Shown here: positions 1 to 14,918 of the stretch, in pieces
How positions within the stretch are numbered: the first letter of the stretch is position 1
Layout of the letters: each line of letters opens with the position of its first letter
Source of the DNA: Urechis unicinctus
Taxonomy: Eukaryota; Annelida; Polychaeta; Xenopneusta; Urechidae
DNA: 64,000 bases
Assembly (NCBI GenBank): GCA_034190875.2
Contig: CM067354.1
Span: forward strand, 37,154,441-37,218,440
Reading direction: 5' to 3'
Notes under the pieces: generated by a model
Told to the model about the DNA's origin: nothing
The model's input: only the letters and a program-made list of their open reading frames with translations
Databases searched by the model: none
Translations under genes and position numbers: made by a program

Positions 1-3000
1 GAATTGTAGCCACTCTGTCTGTCATTGGTAGTTACATCCTCCTCTATATTTTCTCCCCGCAATTTAGCCATCAGCTTCTCTGTTTTTGCTCTTTCCTCTT
101 TTTCCCGTTTGAGTCGCTCTGCACGCAATTGTTCCACAGTCTTACTCCCAGAAGGCACTGCATGATGCTTCTTCTCTTGGATATTACTTAGTTCTTCCCT
201 CCTCTTTTCAATACGTTTGTCCTTTTCCTGGTACAGAATAATCAAACCATAGTTCAGAATGATGTAACAAAAAAGCAGTTATTTCATATTGATCATGGAA
301 ACAAATGGAGCTTACAGCATACTTATCCTTTCTTTTGCATTGTTTGTTGTCAAGATATCGCTCCGTTTGATCGACATATTTTGACATACTTCTAATTGGG
401 TCAAGTGATCGCTTCCCTTTGCTGTTGAACTCCTCACTGTAACAGAAATACAAAAATCAAAATGTGATGTGTAACGTATTCTGCCTTGATTGAGCGTTAA
501 GGCAATGGCCAGGAGGTGATGAAGTGGTGTATGCGTCAAACAACAGCAATTATAAAACAGAGCTACCATGACACAGATGGGGCAGGTGTCTAGGTCTAAG
601 GTAAGCAGTATATGCAAAAGTGAAAATGACATCAAGTGATGTCAAAGGGTCGCGAAGCTACGTTGATTTCTCACAACTTTTGACTTCTTGGAAAACGGCC
701 CCAGTCCCACCCTAACAAATGTATCTCAGAGAATCGTAGGCACAATTTGAGGCACAGGGAAGTGCTAGGCCAATGAAGATATAGTCAACTTACTTTTCCC
801 ATAGTGGTTGACAATCTCTACAGTGCAGATATGAGAGATTGACAGCAGTGGGTGCGGACATTGTCAGGGCTGAAGTTTCTTTAAATAATGAAGATATTAT
901 TGGAATATTGGTTGATGCCATTCAAGGACTGTTAGCCCTCCCTGAGACACATGTTCACTGAGTATGACAGCCAAGGCCACTAAATCGCTTGAAAAGTCCA
1001 GAGCATATGCAGAGCTAGTTGTAAGCTTGGATGGACGCACGTAATTACAACAAGGCGAGGTAAGGAGGAGACAACCAGTCCCCCAGTAATGGTGGAGGGG
1101 GGGGGGGGAGTGCTTGAATTAGGTACTATGCTTATTCAAGGTAGAATACAGTAGTTAAAACAATTTAAACTGTAAAAGTATGGAAATACTCACGCGCGCT
1201 TCTTTGATGGAGGTTCATCCTTATGTTTTTCCCTCACTTTTGAATACCATGGCTTTGATGCTGAAACACATGACAAACCAACGTTTAGATCAATACACCT
1301 CGAACCTCTGAAGCTGCTGCTTAAGACATGATTTTCAATTAAACGTTATGACCCGATAAAATCACAACACTCAATAACGTTGATGCAAACTAAAACTCAG
1401 CCCTCCATGACCTTTGTCCTCCAAGTTATTGTGGAATATCTTTGACAATTTAAACTCCATGAGGAATAAATTTTGATGGCACATTTATCATCCCTATATA
1501 ACCGAAACCCCTAGGTTGTTATTGAAAAATCTCTTGTACAATGACATTGCCAATGTAAACCTAATGGGGAATTTGAACTGTTATTTCATTCAAGCCAATT
1601 TGAAGTAAAAGGCTCTTAGTTTGTAGAGGTCATTCATCCAATAGGAAATTCTGGTATATTTCTGTGGCATATTATGTCAATTTAGCTTGTGGAATATTAT
1701 TAATGCAATTACCAACACATCTTACAATATGTTTTTCTTGACTGGTTGGGTAACTTGGCCAATGTGACCAAATTTTAGGGCTCTGCAACCCTTTAAATAG
1801 TGCCATTGAATATGATGTAAATCTATAAACGTTATGATAAAGTCTTGTTGTAATGTTTAATTGAAAATTTTGTCAAAAGCTACTCCACAGTCGATGTGAA
1901 TATATATGGTTGTACATACTTTGTGATTCTAATGCACTTTGCCCCAGATAAGTTAGAATTCCAAGCGACTTCTCATGTTTTTCCTTCTCTTCTTTTTTCT
2001 CAGCTTCATATTCCTCATTTCCCTTCTTTTCCTTTTTCTGTAAGAGAATATTTAAGATAATATCATATAGTCATTCATATTCAAACTTCATAGGTTTTAT
2101 TGATGTCTTATGTTGATAATAATACAATAAATCTGTATGATCAATTGAGGAGTGATAAAACCTTATAGGCCTACAAGCATTACTATAATGGCTATATCTG
2201 TGAGATCCACCATCAGGTTGTAAGCCAGTAAACTAACCACTTACACCAGCTTCAAGCTCTGAGAAAAAGTTGATGTGACCACCACTTGTGTCCGGTTGAA
2301 TTACCACTTCTTCATGGCCTCGTTTCCGTGATTTACCTCTCAACAATTCAGTTCTAGCCTCAGACTCCTAACATACAAATATGGGGTGATAAGCTTTGCT
2401 CATTTGCATATTCATGAAATATATACTATAACAAACTTGTGAAAAACATTGTTTAGTCTGTGGAAATAGAGCATATCAACAATTTGCAAAGTATTGTTGA
2501 AAGACTACCATAACAACGTAAAATTAACATTAAAAGGACCTGGAAATGTTACGTGCTTACAGCGAGGGCAATTTTGCGTTGACGTTCTTTCTCTTCTTCT
2601 GCAGCCTTTGCCTCATCACGCCGTACTCGCTCGATGTTGTCCTTATTGCGTACATGCCAACTGCAAATTATTTTCATAAGATTATTTCATCATCAAGTAC
2701 GCCCTCAGATGGTATTTTCATGACTAATCAATAAAAATCCACAGATGGAAAATTGCCAATAGCCAACAACATTATTATTGAAACAGGGTATTCTTGAGTA
2801 ATAAATCTTTCCCCAATCAATGGCATTGTGTACCCTAACACTTCCAATATTCAATCTATAACCTTCCATTGATGCGCAATTGCTGGTTCAACTTTCATGA
2901 GCAGATGAAGTCCATGACATAAAACAAATTGAGTTAAGATACCCGCAATTACGTGGTCTTACATGAGATCGTATCCACATAAATTAAATATTCAATTATG

Positions 3001-3311
3001 ATAGTTGATTTACTTATTTAACCAGTGATAAAACAGCTCATTAAGATGTGATTAGCCCCGGTCGGACGGTGATATACATATCTACAAGACGTCCTGCAGG
3101 GCTTATATGTGATTAACTTTTAGGATTTATTTACAGATTAACATTGTTAGGCTAGTATTTAACCACTATGTAATGTATAGACTATAGTATTAAGTAAATA
3201 ATTATCAACTTTACCTTTTCTTTGGCTAGTATTTAACCACTATGTAATGTATAGACTATAGTATTAAGTAAATAATTATCAACTTTACCTTTTCTTTGGA
3301 AGAATATTCAT
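1..3311 (-). CDS. LENG1: LENG1 orthologue (leukocyte receptor cluster member 1-like), 7 exons, C-terminus cut by the window edge
   Basis: Coding exons on the minus strand, read from high to low coordinates: 3289-3311, 2561-2660, 2245-2367, 1920-2037, 1194-1260, 316-436 and 1-227 (open at the edge). All junctions are GT..AG and the phases agree, giving about 259 residues; human LENG1 has about 264. The start [16 protein letters not shown], the block [17 protein letters not shown], the basic SLDPIRSM block and the [16 protein letters not shown] helix followed by GYNS near the end all match LENG1 in order. The protein is rich in charged helix. The family carries a Cir_N-type N-terminus and is linked to spliceosome-associated proteins; its precise function is not established. 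The start is the ATG at 3311, the only one giving the conserved N-terminus. A 74 bp tandem duplication overlaps the first splice donor. Confidence 0.93.
1380..1640. repeat. Dispersed repeat fragment in a LENG1 intron
   Basis: The phrases catgacctttgtcctccaag, ttgatggcacatttatca and ctcttgtacaatgacattg recur in diverged form at 54.7-55.4 kb and 60.5-61.2 kb. This points to an old interspersed repeat family without coding capacity in this copy. Confidence 0.55.
3150..3297. repeat. 74 bp tandem duplication spanning the LENG1 exon 1 splice donor
   Basis: Copies 3150-3223 and 3224-3297 are essentially identical. Each carries the last bases of LENG1 coding exon 1 and its GTAAAG donor (minus strand), so intron 1 begins with a functional-looking donor and holds a second copy of it 74 bp further in. 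Confidence 0.9.
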
Positions 3312-3837
3312 CTTGCTAGATCGTCAGAAAAATCTCGGTCCATCCAAATTTAACAGAAACCAATGTTATCTGTCTTCAATATATATAGTCAATCAACAGT
3401 GAAAATCTGTTGATATGCACTTGCGAGGATTGACAGCTCCACAAAACTTGATAGACAGTAGCCCATCGGACACAAACACAGCGTTGTTATACTTCCGGTG
3501 AAGCGATGGTAATGGCGGTGGTACTCTTTCATACAACGACCCTACATAAAAGATTTATCGATTGACCTCTATGCATGCACGAGCCTTTATACATACATAC
3601 ATGTTCAAGTAGTAGAAGTAATTTGTACATGTATCCATTATTCATACAGTCTACATCTATGCAACTTATGATTAATATTAGTTTCGCATACCGATAAAAG
3701 AGTAATCCCGCCCGTGCCGACTTCCGGTTTGGTATCAAATTGTGTGTTTACTCAAAAAAAGCTAATGCTGAGAAGTACGCTTTGACTGGATATTGTCCCC
3801 ATTTATGTCTTATTCGACGTACTTATAAATCTGAATA
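3312..3837. promoter_or_regulatory. Putative bidirectional promoter between LENG1 and the Pygopus gene
   Basis: This gap separates the divergent starts of LENG1 (minus) and the candidate first exon of the Pygopus gene (plus). It contains two ACTTCCGG motifs, near 3490 and 3719, which match the ETS/GABP consensus often found in housekeeping bidirectional promoters. No TATA box was seen. The promoter role is inferred from position and motifs only. Confidence 0.4.
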
Positions 3838-6391
<2,554 letters not shown>

Positions 6392-7616
6392 TCTGGTTGA
6401 ATTGAGAGAAAAATTAACGTTCAAAAACAGATATTATTGAATGGACAGTGTAGAAATTGTTCTCTCCATGTAGTGCTTGTCACCTGTGTATTGTATGTTC
6501 TGTGTATTGAGTGATGTTGCTGTTTTTATATTAAAAACTATTCGACTAATCTGTGTACAATTGGTATCATTGGGATACAGTGGTTAGATGATTAAAGGAT
6601 TCACAATCAGAATATTTCACACAAAGGATCACACTTCAAATATTGTTTCTTTCTGAATACACTGATACATGATCAGAAATCCGAATACCTTTAGCTTATG
6701 TCATTCCCCTTATAAATTTCTCCAGGTCCCCAAATAGCTTTCCTCTGGGACTGAAGTGACCCATTGACAATTTTGTTACATAAATAAGTTTTGTTGAAAA
6801 TGGAGATATTTGATTGGTCCTGGGCATAATGTACAAATTACCTGATAACAACAAAAACTTTGTCTTTCACCAGTGATTGAAAATTATGCCAGTTTAGATG
6901 GCCACATTAAATATTTCCACTGGTTTGTAATGATCTGTATTGATTATATTTGCTTACAGACTAGATGGATATCCCCCACCCGAAACACACACACAATATG
7001 AATATTACCCGGCCCCTAAATTTTGGCTGTGGTCCCCAAATCTGAGCATGCACGATACAGAGGGTCAGCAGCCAGTTCCTTCTCACATGATTTCTGGATC
7101 AGTTTTCTCGATATATTTGAGGACAAAATCGATATTTTGGCATGTTCCTGTGATGGTGTGACAATGACCAACGTTAGTCCCTACAGTCAAATGCCAACTA
7201 CAAGTAATTATATGATGAACCCAACATTACTGATCATCATCTACAAAATGATATTAGAGTGATAGGGCACAATGAGAAAATCATAATTCAATCACAAATG
7301 ACACAGACTGATTGCTCGAGTCCAAATTTATATCATATCGTACTATTTTTTAAAGTTCCTAATTGATATGTTGCTTCTCACTTGGTGTGTCCCACGACAT
7401 ATCTTTTCGTCGTCTGCGGGGATATAATTGTGGACGACACTATAACAACCTCGTATGATATGACTAATTTATTTCCGGTGACGTCAGTTAAATCACAAAT
7501 TTCTTGTCACGCCAACCAGCGTGAGTTGCTTGTGGGAAGAGCTCGTCTTCATCGTCCACGCATCTCGACTGAGCTGCATTTTCTTGGAGAAGTCTGTCGG
7601 GTGGACTTAGTCCAGT
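6392..7616. other. Pygopus 3'UTR and LARP6 upstream region
   Basis: No open reading frame here resembles a known protein. An ATTAAA-type poly(A) signal lies at about 6529, some 140 bp after the Pygopus stop. The final ~200 bp before 7617 is more GC-rich and probably contains the LARP6 promoter and 5'UTR. Confidence 0.45.
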
Positions 7617-9245
7617 ATGGCATCCGTCGACGGTGCGATAGAGGGTGAGGGCGAGATTGTCGTGGAGGCGCCGTGTAAGATCGTGGCCCCTGCTCTGAGG
7701 GTGGAGGAATTGAAGGAAGAAGATGGGGTGGTCTCCACGGCGACGAGTGACGAGGATGCCACTCTTAGTGTTGGGGAATCATCTGGTGCCTCAGATTCAG
7801 AAGCTGCGTCACCGAAACCATTACCGGAATTCGAAGCCCCCGATGATGAAACGGCTACGCGTATTGTCACTCAAGTAGAATTTTACTTTTCGGATGCCAA
7901 CATACTGAAAGATGCTTTTCTTCTGAAACACGTGCGTAGAAATAAACAAGGGTTTGTCAGCTTGAAATTGGTAACGTCGTTCAGGAAGATGAAGGCTATC
8001 ACTAAAGATTTCCGAGTTGTTGCTTACAGTCTGCGCAAATCAGAGCATTTAGAAGTAAATGGTGAAGGTACCAAAGTAAGACGCATCGCTCCTCTACCCG
8101 AATATGATGAAACTACACCTTCACGAACTGTTATTGCTGTCAACCTTCCTCAAGAAAATCCATCCATCGAATCTGTGTCTCAGCTATTTTCGAGCTGTGG
8201 TGATGTTGCTCTTATAAGGATCCTGAGACCAGGCAAGTCAATTCCTGCTGATGTAAGGAAGCATATTAACAAACACCCTGAACTTGGAAACACTATGTGT
8301 GCTGTTATAGAATTTGAGCATCATGAGTCGGCCAAGAAAGCCTGTGAAACTCTGACAAATACAGAAGACTGGCGAAAAGGTTTAAGGGTTGCACTTTTAG
8401 CACCAAACTCTAAAAAGGAAAAAACAGCTAAGAAGTTACAGGAGGGTAAAAAACCACCTGTTTGCCCTGATACTGATACAAAGAAACCGAATGAAGAAGA
8501 GCCTAGGCCAAAATCTAATGATTTATCAAGTGATGTGAACAAAGTTCACTCCTGTGAGGAGGATAATTGGAGGAGAAGGGATGATGATCATCTAGAAAAG
8601 AAACGTAAAAATGCTCGCTTCAATAAATTATCACCAAAAGGCGATTCATCGGGCTACCTGAGTAGTGGATCTGATATTGAGCATGATACGCCAAATCGGC
8701 GTCACAGCGATGACGGTAGAAGGGTACCATTTCCAAGCCGTGCTTCATTAAGTCCCAAACAAGACACCAACTTACTTAGCCCTAATGCAACTCCAAGAAC
8801 TACACCAAAGACTACACCAAAAAGTAGCCCAAGATCGAGTCCACGTTCAAGCCCAAATTCAAGACGCCGGAATTTGGGAAAGTCCCCTTTGGCTGTGGAA
8901 TCTCTCAGCCCGGGCATCAGTCCACGTGCCAGTCCTGCTGTAAGCCCTGAAATGCAAAGGAGAAAAAATTCTGGTAACATAGAGGCTGCCAATAGCCCTT
9001 CTCAAAGCCCATGGGTGCAACGCCGCCTTAAAGCTCAACAGGAAAGCAGCCCTCTTGCTGGCAATAGTCCTGTGGCAAGTCCTCGTCTGGGCCGTAGGTT
9101 GCCCGATGGATCTCTTGTGGAAGGGACTCCTGCACCCCGTATGGCGGACATGGAGGGTGTTGTGCGACAACCTAAAGGCCCTGATGGTACTCTGGGATTT
9201 CATGCCGGCATAGGAAGAGGCAAGCCTTCTGAGGAAGGTATATAG
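7617..9245 (+). CDS. LARP6: LARP6, La-related RNA-binding protein 6
   Basis: A single open frame of 542 residues. After an acidic N-terminus (1-75), a La motif spans about 78-158 (RIVTQVEFYFSDANI, then KHVRRNKQGFVSLKLV) and an RRM-like fold spans about 171-262 (TVIAVNLPQE, then MCAVIEFE). A Ser-Pro/Arg-rich linker (about 370-500, with TPK/SPR tandems) follows, and the C-terminus carries a SUZ-C-like motif (VVRQPKGPDGTLGFHAGIGRGKP), typical of LARP6. In vertebrates LARP6 binds a 5' stem-loop in collagen mRNAs and regulates their translation; in other animals it acts in mRNA control. The start is the first ATG after an in-frame GC-rich leader. The stop TAG lies inside GAAGGTATATAG, a possible splice donor, so a short extra 3' exon cannot be excluded. 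Confidence 0.93.
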   Translation: MASVDGAIEGEGEIVVEAPCKIVAPALRVEELKEEDGVVSTATSDEDATLSVGESSGASDSEAASPKPLPEFEAPDDETATRIVTQVEFYFSDANILKDAFLLKHVRRNKQGFVSLKLVTSFRKMKAITKDFRVVAYSLRKSEHLEVNGEGTKVRRIAPLPEYDETTPSRTVIAVNLPQENPSIESVSQLFSSCGDVALIRILRPGKSIPADVRKHINKHPELGNTMCAVIEFEHHESAKKACETLTNTEDWRKGLRVALLAPNSKKEKTAKKLQEGKKPPVCPDTDTKKPNEEEPRPKSNDLSSDVNKVHSCEEDNWRRRDDDHLEKKRKNARFNKLSPKGDSSGYLSSGSDIEHDTPNRRHSDDGRRVPFPSRASLSPKQDTNLLSPNATPRTTPKTTPKSSPRSSPRSSPNSRRRNLGKSPLAVESLSPGISPRASPAVSPEMQRRKNSGNIEAANSPSQSPWVQRRLKAQQESSPLAGNSPVASPRLGRRLPDGSLVEGTPAPRMADMEGVVRQPKGPDGTLGFHAGIGRGKPSEEGI

Positions 9246-11995
9246 TTCTAAGAGTATATATCATCTTTCGTTATTAATGTTTCTTTTATTGTTAATTGTG
9301 TTTTTTATGCCTTGCATGAAGTTAACATCTAAAGTTTAATTTCCCTCACAGCTGTTTTATCATCATGAAATATTTTCCTTGATTTCATAAGTATTGGAAC
9401 ATCTTGTTAAGTGAAAAATCTAGCCAATATCTTGGAATTCATTAGCCATTGTGTGTGTGAAGCTGTGTGGTAAATCTGGTATGAGCATTACCTCTAGTTT
9501 GATCAAATGAATGCATACATCAGCAGATATGCTGTAATGTTAACAGTTGTTATTTCTGCTAAAAAATGTAAGGAAACTTGTGGCCCTTGTTTTAAAATAA
9601 GATAATATAGCCTCTGTATTTGTATCTGTTACATTTAGCTGATCTGTGATAAGTTTATCACTTTGTTATTGGTAACTAAGATTCAAAAAATATTTGGGAA
9701 GATATGTTTTTACTCTATGGCTGATGTTGCTATACTACTAGAACATGTGGTCTATTTGTTGTAACAAATAACATTATCTGATCACATGAAAATCATGGTG
9801 TTTGCTACGGACAAAACTGTACTAAAACTTGGCGTGATGTTGGTCGCTTTAAAAGCACATTTTGAAGGATTTTCACTCTAAAGCAAATTGTGTGTATATC
9901 TGTTCGGTATGCGGGGGTGTAAAGTGATGCTATAAATGTGCATATTAGTGATTTGAATCATGGTCCTGTGTATAAGCTTGTGGTTGGGTTGTAATATTAG
10001 CAACATTGCCCATGTATGCTTTTTGTCAACTGAGTCCTGAGATGTTGTTCTGACTGACAGATGCATTTTGAGGTTTGTGCTGTGTCATCTCGTATGCAAA
10101 TAAGCAAAAGCTTGGCTGTTTGAATATTGTAATGTTTACTTATTCAGACTTTTTCCAAGTAACATTAACCGATATATATATATATATATTAATATATATG
10201 TGCAGACATTGTGAATGGATATGATGAATTATAAAGTCGGATGGGGTATATAATATATTCATGCCAACAGGTGATTCTCTCAAAAACATTATCATGGTAT
10301 TTGGAATGTATTTTCATCTCATTACTGATGTATTATTTCATAAACCATGTGTCTGTTGGGAAACCTTTATCATTTACATCTCAATGTACATCTGGTGCAA
10401 TATGATATCATGTAGTATCGAGGTTATCATTGTCATCCTGTTTTTATGGTAACTTCGGCGTTAAGCTGATCCACTTATTCCCTTTATGCCTGGGTCATGT
10501 ACACTGCTTATTAACTTGTACAGCATGGCATTGAAATGTTCTCTGGGATAGTTGCAAGTCCACTTAAAAATCATGACAACCTCTTTCTACAGCCTTCGTT
10601 TGTAGTTGCCAGTCTGTTGCATGTACACATTAACATCTTAGTTATTAGTGTTCTGATAAATGCAGTCTGGATGTGTGATTTATTGAGAGAAAGAAAAATC
10701 ATATTAATGTTGAAGGTTGACATTCCAGTTGAATTCAGCTGTTTAGTTATGGTTTTTATTCTTGCTTCTTCAATGCAGCTCCCCCAACCGAGCTTTGTGG
10801 AAAGATAACAAAAAGGAGACCAATATTGATTTTTACATTGAGGTGGCCTTCGCCTAGCATTTCTTCTGGTTCTGTTGATAGCTGCCAAGATGGCTGATTG
10901 TTGGATTTCGCTTATCTGCTTATCCAGGAATTGATCTTTGTTTGAAATGTTTATTTAATATGATTTATTAAAAGATCTCTGACAGACAGTTCAGTCAAAA
11001 TGTTACATTATGATACCAGTATCATAAATCTGGTCAATGAAACCAATCATGGTGACAACCATTGTGGAAAATTAAGAGAAGTTGACATTTCATTAGATAA
11101 GATGTGATTATGTGGATTACTATGGTGGGATAGGCAGTTATAGGGGTTAAATGATAGAACTGGTTAAAAATCATTTCCCAGTGAAGTGGATAAAAGTTTG
11201 ATTGTATAACTGGAACAAAGTACACATCCATGTCATTGCCATTATTATTTTACAGGCAGTGGAGATAGACTTGTCATTACCCACAGGCTGTTGAAAATAA
11301 ATTTAAGTTGGCTGTTTTATTGATGTTTGTCCGGTTTTTTCATGTCATTTAAGTTAACCCCCATTATTGTGTTTTAATGGAGCATTATGTGGTAGGATTA
11401 CAGTTAATAAGTAACAAAGACTAATTTAACGAATGTGCTTGCCAAGTTGTACTCCGCAATGCCATGGTTTCGTGTGTACTCATAATCCAGAGGTCTATGG
11501 TAATGGAGGCAATTGAGGTGGGCATTTGAAAGCAACCCCCCCCCCCCCCCCCCCCCCCTCCCGCCAGTCCACTTTACTAATTAGTTCGCAGTCCCATTGT
11601 CCGATGAGAGACCAGTCCGCAACTATACACGACAAAATACGTGAACACAACATGTGTGAAGCGCGCTGTTGTCATAACGTCTATCTTGAAACCACATTGC
11701 AATTTGGAGGCGCGGTCGCCTCGACCATTTAGATGTCGCCATTTCTTCAGCATTAACTAGTCCCATGCGCTTTTGTCGATTTTATGGTGGCGCCACGTGA
11801 AGGAGGGCGTTCTGGATGTTCTTGCCGCATAAACCAATTTAGAGTGAGCTCTCTAGGCATAGCTATACGATCGTTGGGTACAAGGTGTGTCATAGCTCGG
11901 TCATGACGCTTTGGTGTCGTTGCCATGTTGTCAAAGAGTTTGGCAATATACGCGAACAGTCCCCTAATTGGCAGCACGCTGTCATAACTTCTTTC
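9246..11995. other. LARP6 3'UTR and intergenic sequence, no gene seen
   Basis: AT-rich sequence without a supported coding region. It contains a short AT run at about 10171-10200, an AATAAA hexamer at 11296-11301 that could end a long LARP6 3'UTR, and a 23-nt poly-C tract at 11536-11558. Confidence 0.4.
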
Positions 11996-13028
11996 TTAAA
12001 GAGACTGTTCGCACTGGTTCACCCCCATATTTGTTACTAAGTTGCCTAAGCTAGCTGCTTGGCAACCGCACCTTGGAAACCAAAAGTTTAAAGTTTTCAG
12101 ACTTTCAGTCGCTACGCGGCGCTGCGGTCTCTTATCCTTCCTGCTCGTCGGTCTCATATTTGCGCAACTTTGATAAATGAAGATTTTATGAAATATCCAT
12201 TTTGTAAATCAAGTGGAAGTATACACGTCAGTAGAGAGGTAGTTATAGAGCGCGTAATGATTTACATCCAACACTCATGCGGTATTTGGCTCCGTTATCG
12301 ATGGAACGACACGACTCAATTGGACAAATTAGAAATAATCGTTTTACAAAGACGGAACACGGAAACGCCATATGGGGCTGTCCCCAATTCATAGCACCAC
12401 CACACAGTGGTTAACCCAGTGGCTTCTGCGAGTGATTTATACGGCTGAACACGGTTACAAATGTCGCGCATGTGTGGTTCAAGTTGGTCTTTCATCTGTT
12501 CTTCAAGAAAGAAAAGGCAATCTCAGATAATTAAACAGTACCATAGAATTATAAATAATTTACAATTAGTAACAACAGCCGTTTGGGTGCATATTTTCCA
12601 CATCCAAATAATTTTTTTCCGATTTAATACTTTCATGTTGAAGAGTTAGCAGATCTTTGATACTCTATCAAAGGCCTCCCTAAAACCATGAACTACACGA
12701 ATGTTAGCTGTAAATCATAACGCGCTCTGAATTTACCTCGCTAACGATGTGTATTCTTCCGCTTTAGTTACATAATGTAGATTTCATTAAAACTTCACTC
12801 ATTCAAGTTGTGGGCATAATTGTGCACACAATAGACCGACAAGCAAGAAGGATAATGTCCGACAACATAAATGGCGACAGCCGAAGTAAGGATCTTTTTT
12901 CTGAGACCACAGCGCCGCGTAGCGACTGAATGTCTAAAAAATGTAACATTTTTGGTTTCCAAGGTGCTGTTACCAAGCAGCTTGCTAGGCAACCACTTTC
13001 CTTATATGGGGCTGAACAGTCTCTTTAA
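11996..13028. mobile_element. TTAA-flanked fold-back element (MITE-like), copy A
   Basis: The element begins TTAAAGAGACTGTTC and ends in its perfect inverse complement at 13014-13028, so both ends are a TTAA plus an 11 bp inverted repeat. The left arm (about 12010-12310) recurs in reverse orientation in the right arm (about 12660-13010). Both arms share the core cagtcgctacgcggcgctg and an atagagcgcg block, so a ~1 kb hairpin is possible. There is no transposase. TTAA borders resemble piggyBac-type target sites, which suggests a non-autonomous element; the superfamily is inferred. Confidence 0.7.
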
Positions 13029-14918
13029 CTTCTCTGGATAGGTCAACGGACCCCATTGCGGTTTACACTTTGTTTGCATGACCTTATAATCAATAAATAC
13101 GCCCCCGGTGAAGTTCGGGTACACGTTGATCGGACGTCGGTATTGCTGTTAACATCAGCTAAGAAACGTAATGGCTTGCCTGTGGTAAATTAAGCTGCAG
13201 ACAATGATGGTGGGTGATGTCATTTAGCCTCAGTCCGTTCAGAAAGCCGCATCGACAAAGTAGCCATCAACTACATAGTGCCCGACACGCATTTATGCGA
13301 CAAAAATATGCCCTTAATCTTTTTGACAGGATAGTCTGAAATTGACGCGTCCCTTTAACTGGGACTGATGACGCACTCAGAACTTATCACCTGGTCATAA
13401 CGCCTGCGTTGTCGATGTCTTTATGCTTGGAACCTTCCCTCCCTTTCCGGATATTGATCGAGTTTGACAAGGGGCTCTTTCATCTTACATTCAAACATAC
13501 AGTTTATGTGTGGAGCACAACAAAGTCGAAATTGAAGCCCTGATTATTTTCTGATGATTCATTTCCGCGATGGGAGTATCAGACGGCTCGACTGAGCAGG
13601 GTGACAGTTTTTCCAATATTGTGATACCTTTATCAATGAACCGACTCAATATTCACCTCGATGTCATCCTATATATATGCCATGTAAACGGGCTCCGGTA
13701 GAGACAGATGACATCGGGATAAGATAAGCAGATGATGCCTGGTGCCACGTGCAGTATGAGGCTCGTTGGGTGTTTACGTTATTTGGAAGCTACCCAAGGA
13801 TGAACTATGGGATTTGTAATTCAAATTACCTCAGTCTACGAAGCCTTCCCTTGTGGTCGAATGATTTCGCCTCTATTTGAGTTCCTACCTTTTCTTTGCC
13901 TTCGTGCCTTTTCAACCGAGTGCCGAACTTACTTGACACCTCCGGCCTTCATATCAATAGATGCCCTGTCCCTCTTTAGTGACAATGTTTAACAGATAAA
14001 CAGTAGGATGTATAGTTTGACGTGAATCAATTTACACTGATGTACTTATAATCCATACATAAGAAAATTCGCAATCATTGGTTGAAGAGCGATGAATTTC
14101 CCTGCTGATGTTGACAAGAACCTTTCTGAAAACAAACATTACTTTTACTCAAACAAACATGACGTATTGAATTGGGATAGAAGTTCAACAGGCAGGGGTG
14201 GTAAAAGAATTCTTAGTTCATTTATCAGACCAAATTAACTAAGTGTATCGTAGTCTTCGCGAATCTCCCAAACACTCCCACGATAGTCACATGGCAGCGT
14301 AGACACCCTCTTTATAACATCAGGCAAGCATATTATTGACGACACATTCGTGAGAGATTATTATTCATTATCATCGGAGTATAATAAGGACGGAATGGAA
14401 GCATTCGGCCGCTGAGTGCCAAAGCGTCAACGTTGAATGTAAGTCTATTCGTGTTTTCCTAATTTTACAGGTAAATATAAGAGGTGCGATGGAGCCGTTG
14501 GGACGAATATACAACAGAGGTCTGATCAACGTAATGTGCACTCTTTTTTGAATCCAAGTTTCAGATTACTCTCACGTTTAAGATCTTTAAGATCTCGCAG
14601 CGGGCGGTCTGTACTTATCAAATGAACCTCCGTTAACACAACCAATATCTTACTCATAGACCTTTCACTTTCAACGCATTTCCGTTATATTTACATAATT
14701 CAAGGTTGTAAATTCCACAAATCACTACACCAATGCTATTTTTAATAATAGTTTGTAGGTTTCCCCCGTTCATAGCCAGGGACAACTAGTTCATGAAGAA
14801 ATCCGCGTTCTATTTTGACGAGTGCCCAGAGTAATAAATTGAACGTAAAATGTGGGATGTTTATGAACGTTTACCCAATTTTATTGACATTGCTGTCGCT
14901 GTATTCTGTGCACAGATC
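13029..14918. other. Intergenic region and probable 5' region of the next gene
   Basis: Nothing recognisable is encoded. The sequence just before 14919 ends in a good 3' splice site (ctgtgcacag followed by atcATG), so an upstream non-coding exon of the next gene probably lies in this interval, but it could not be placed. Confidence 0.4.
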
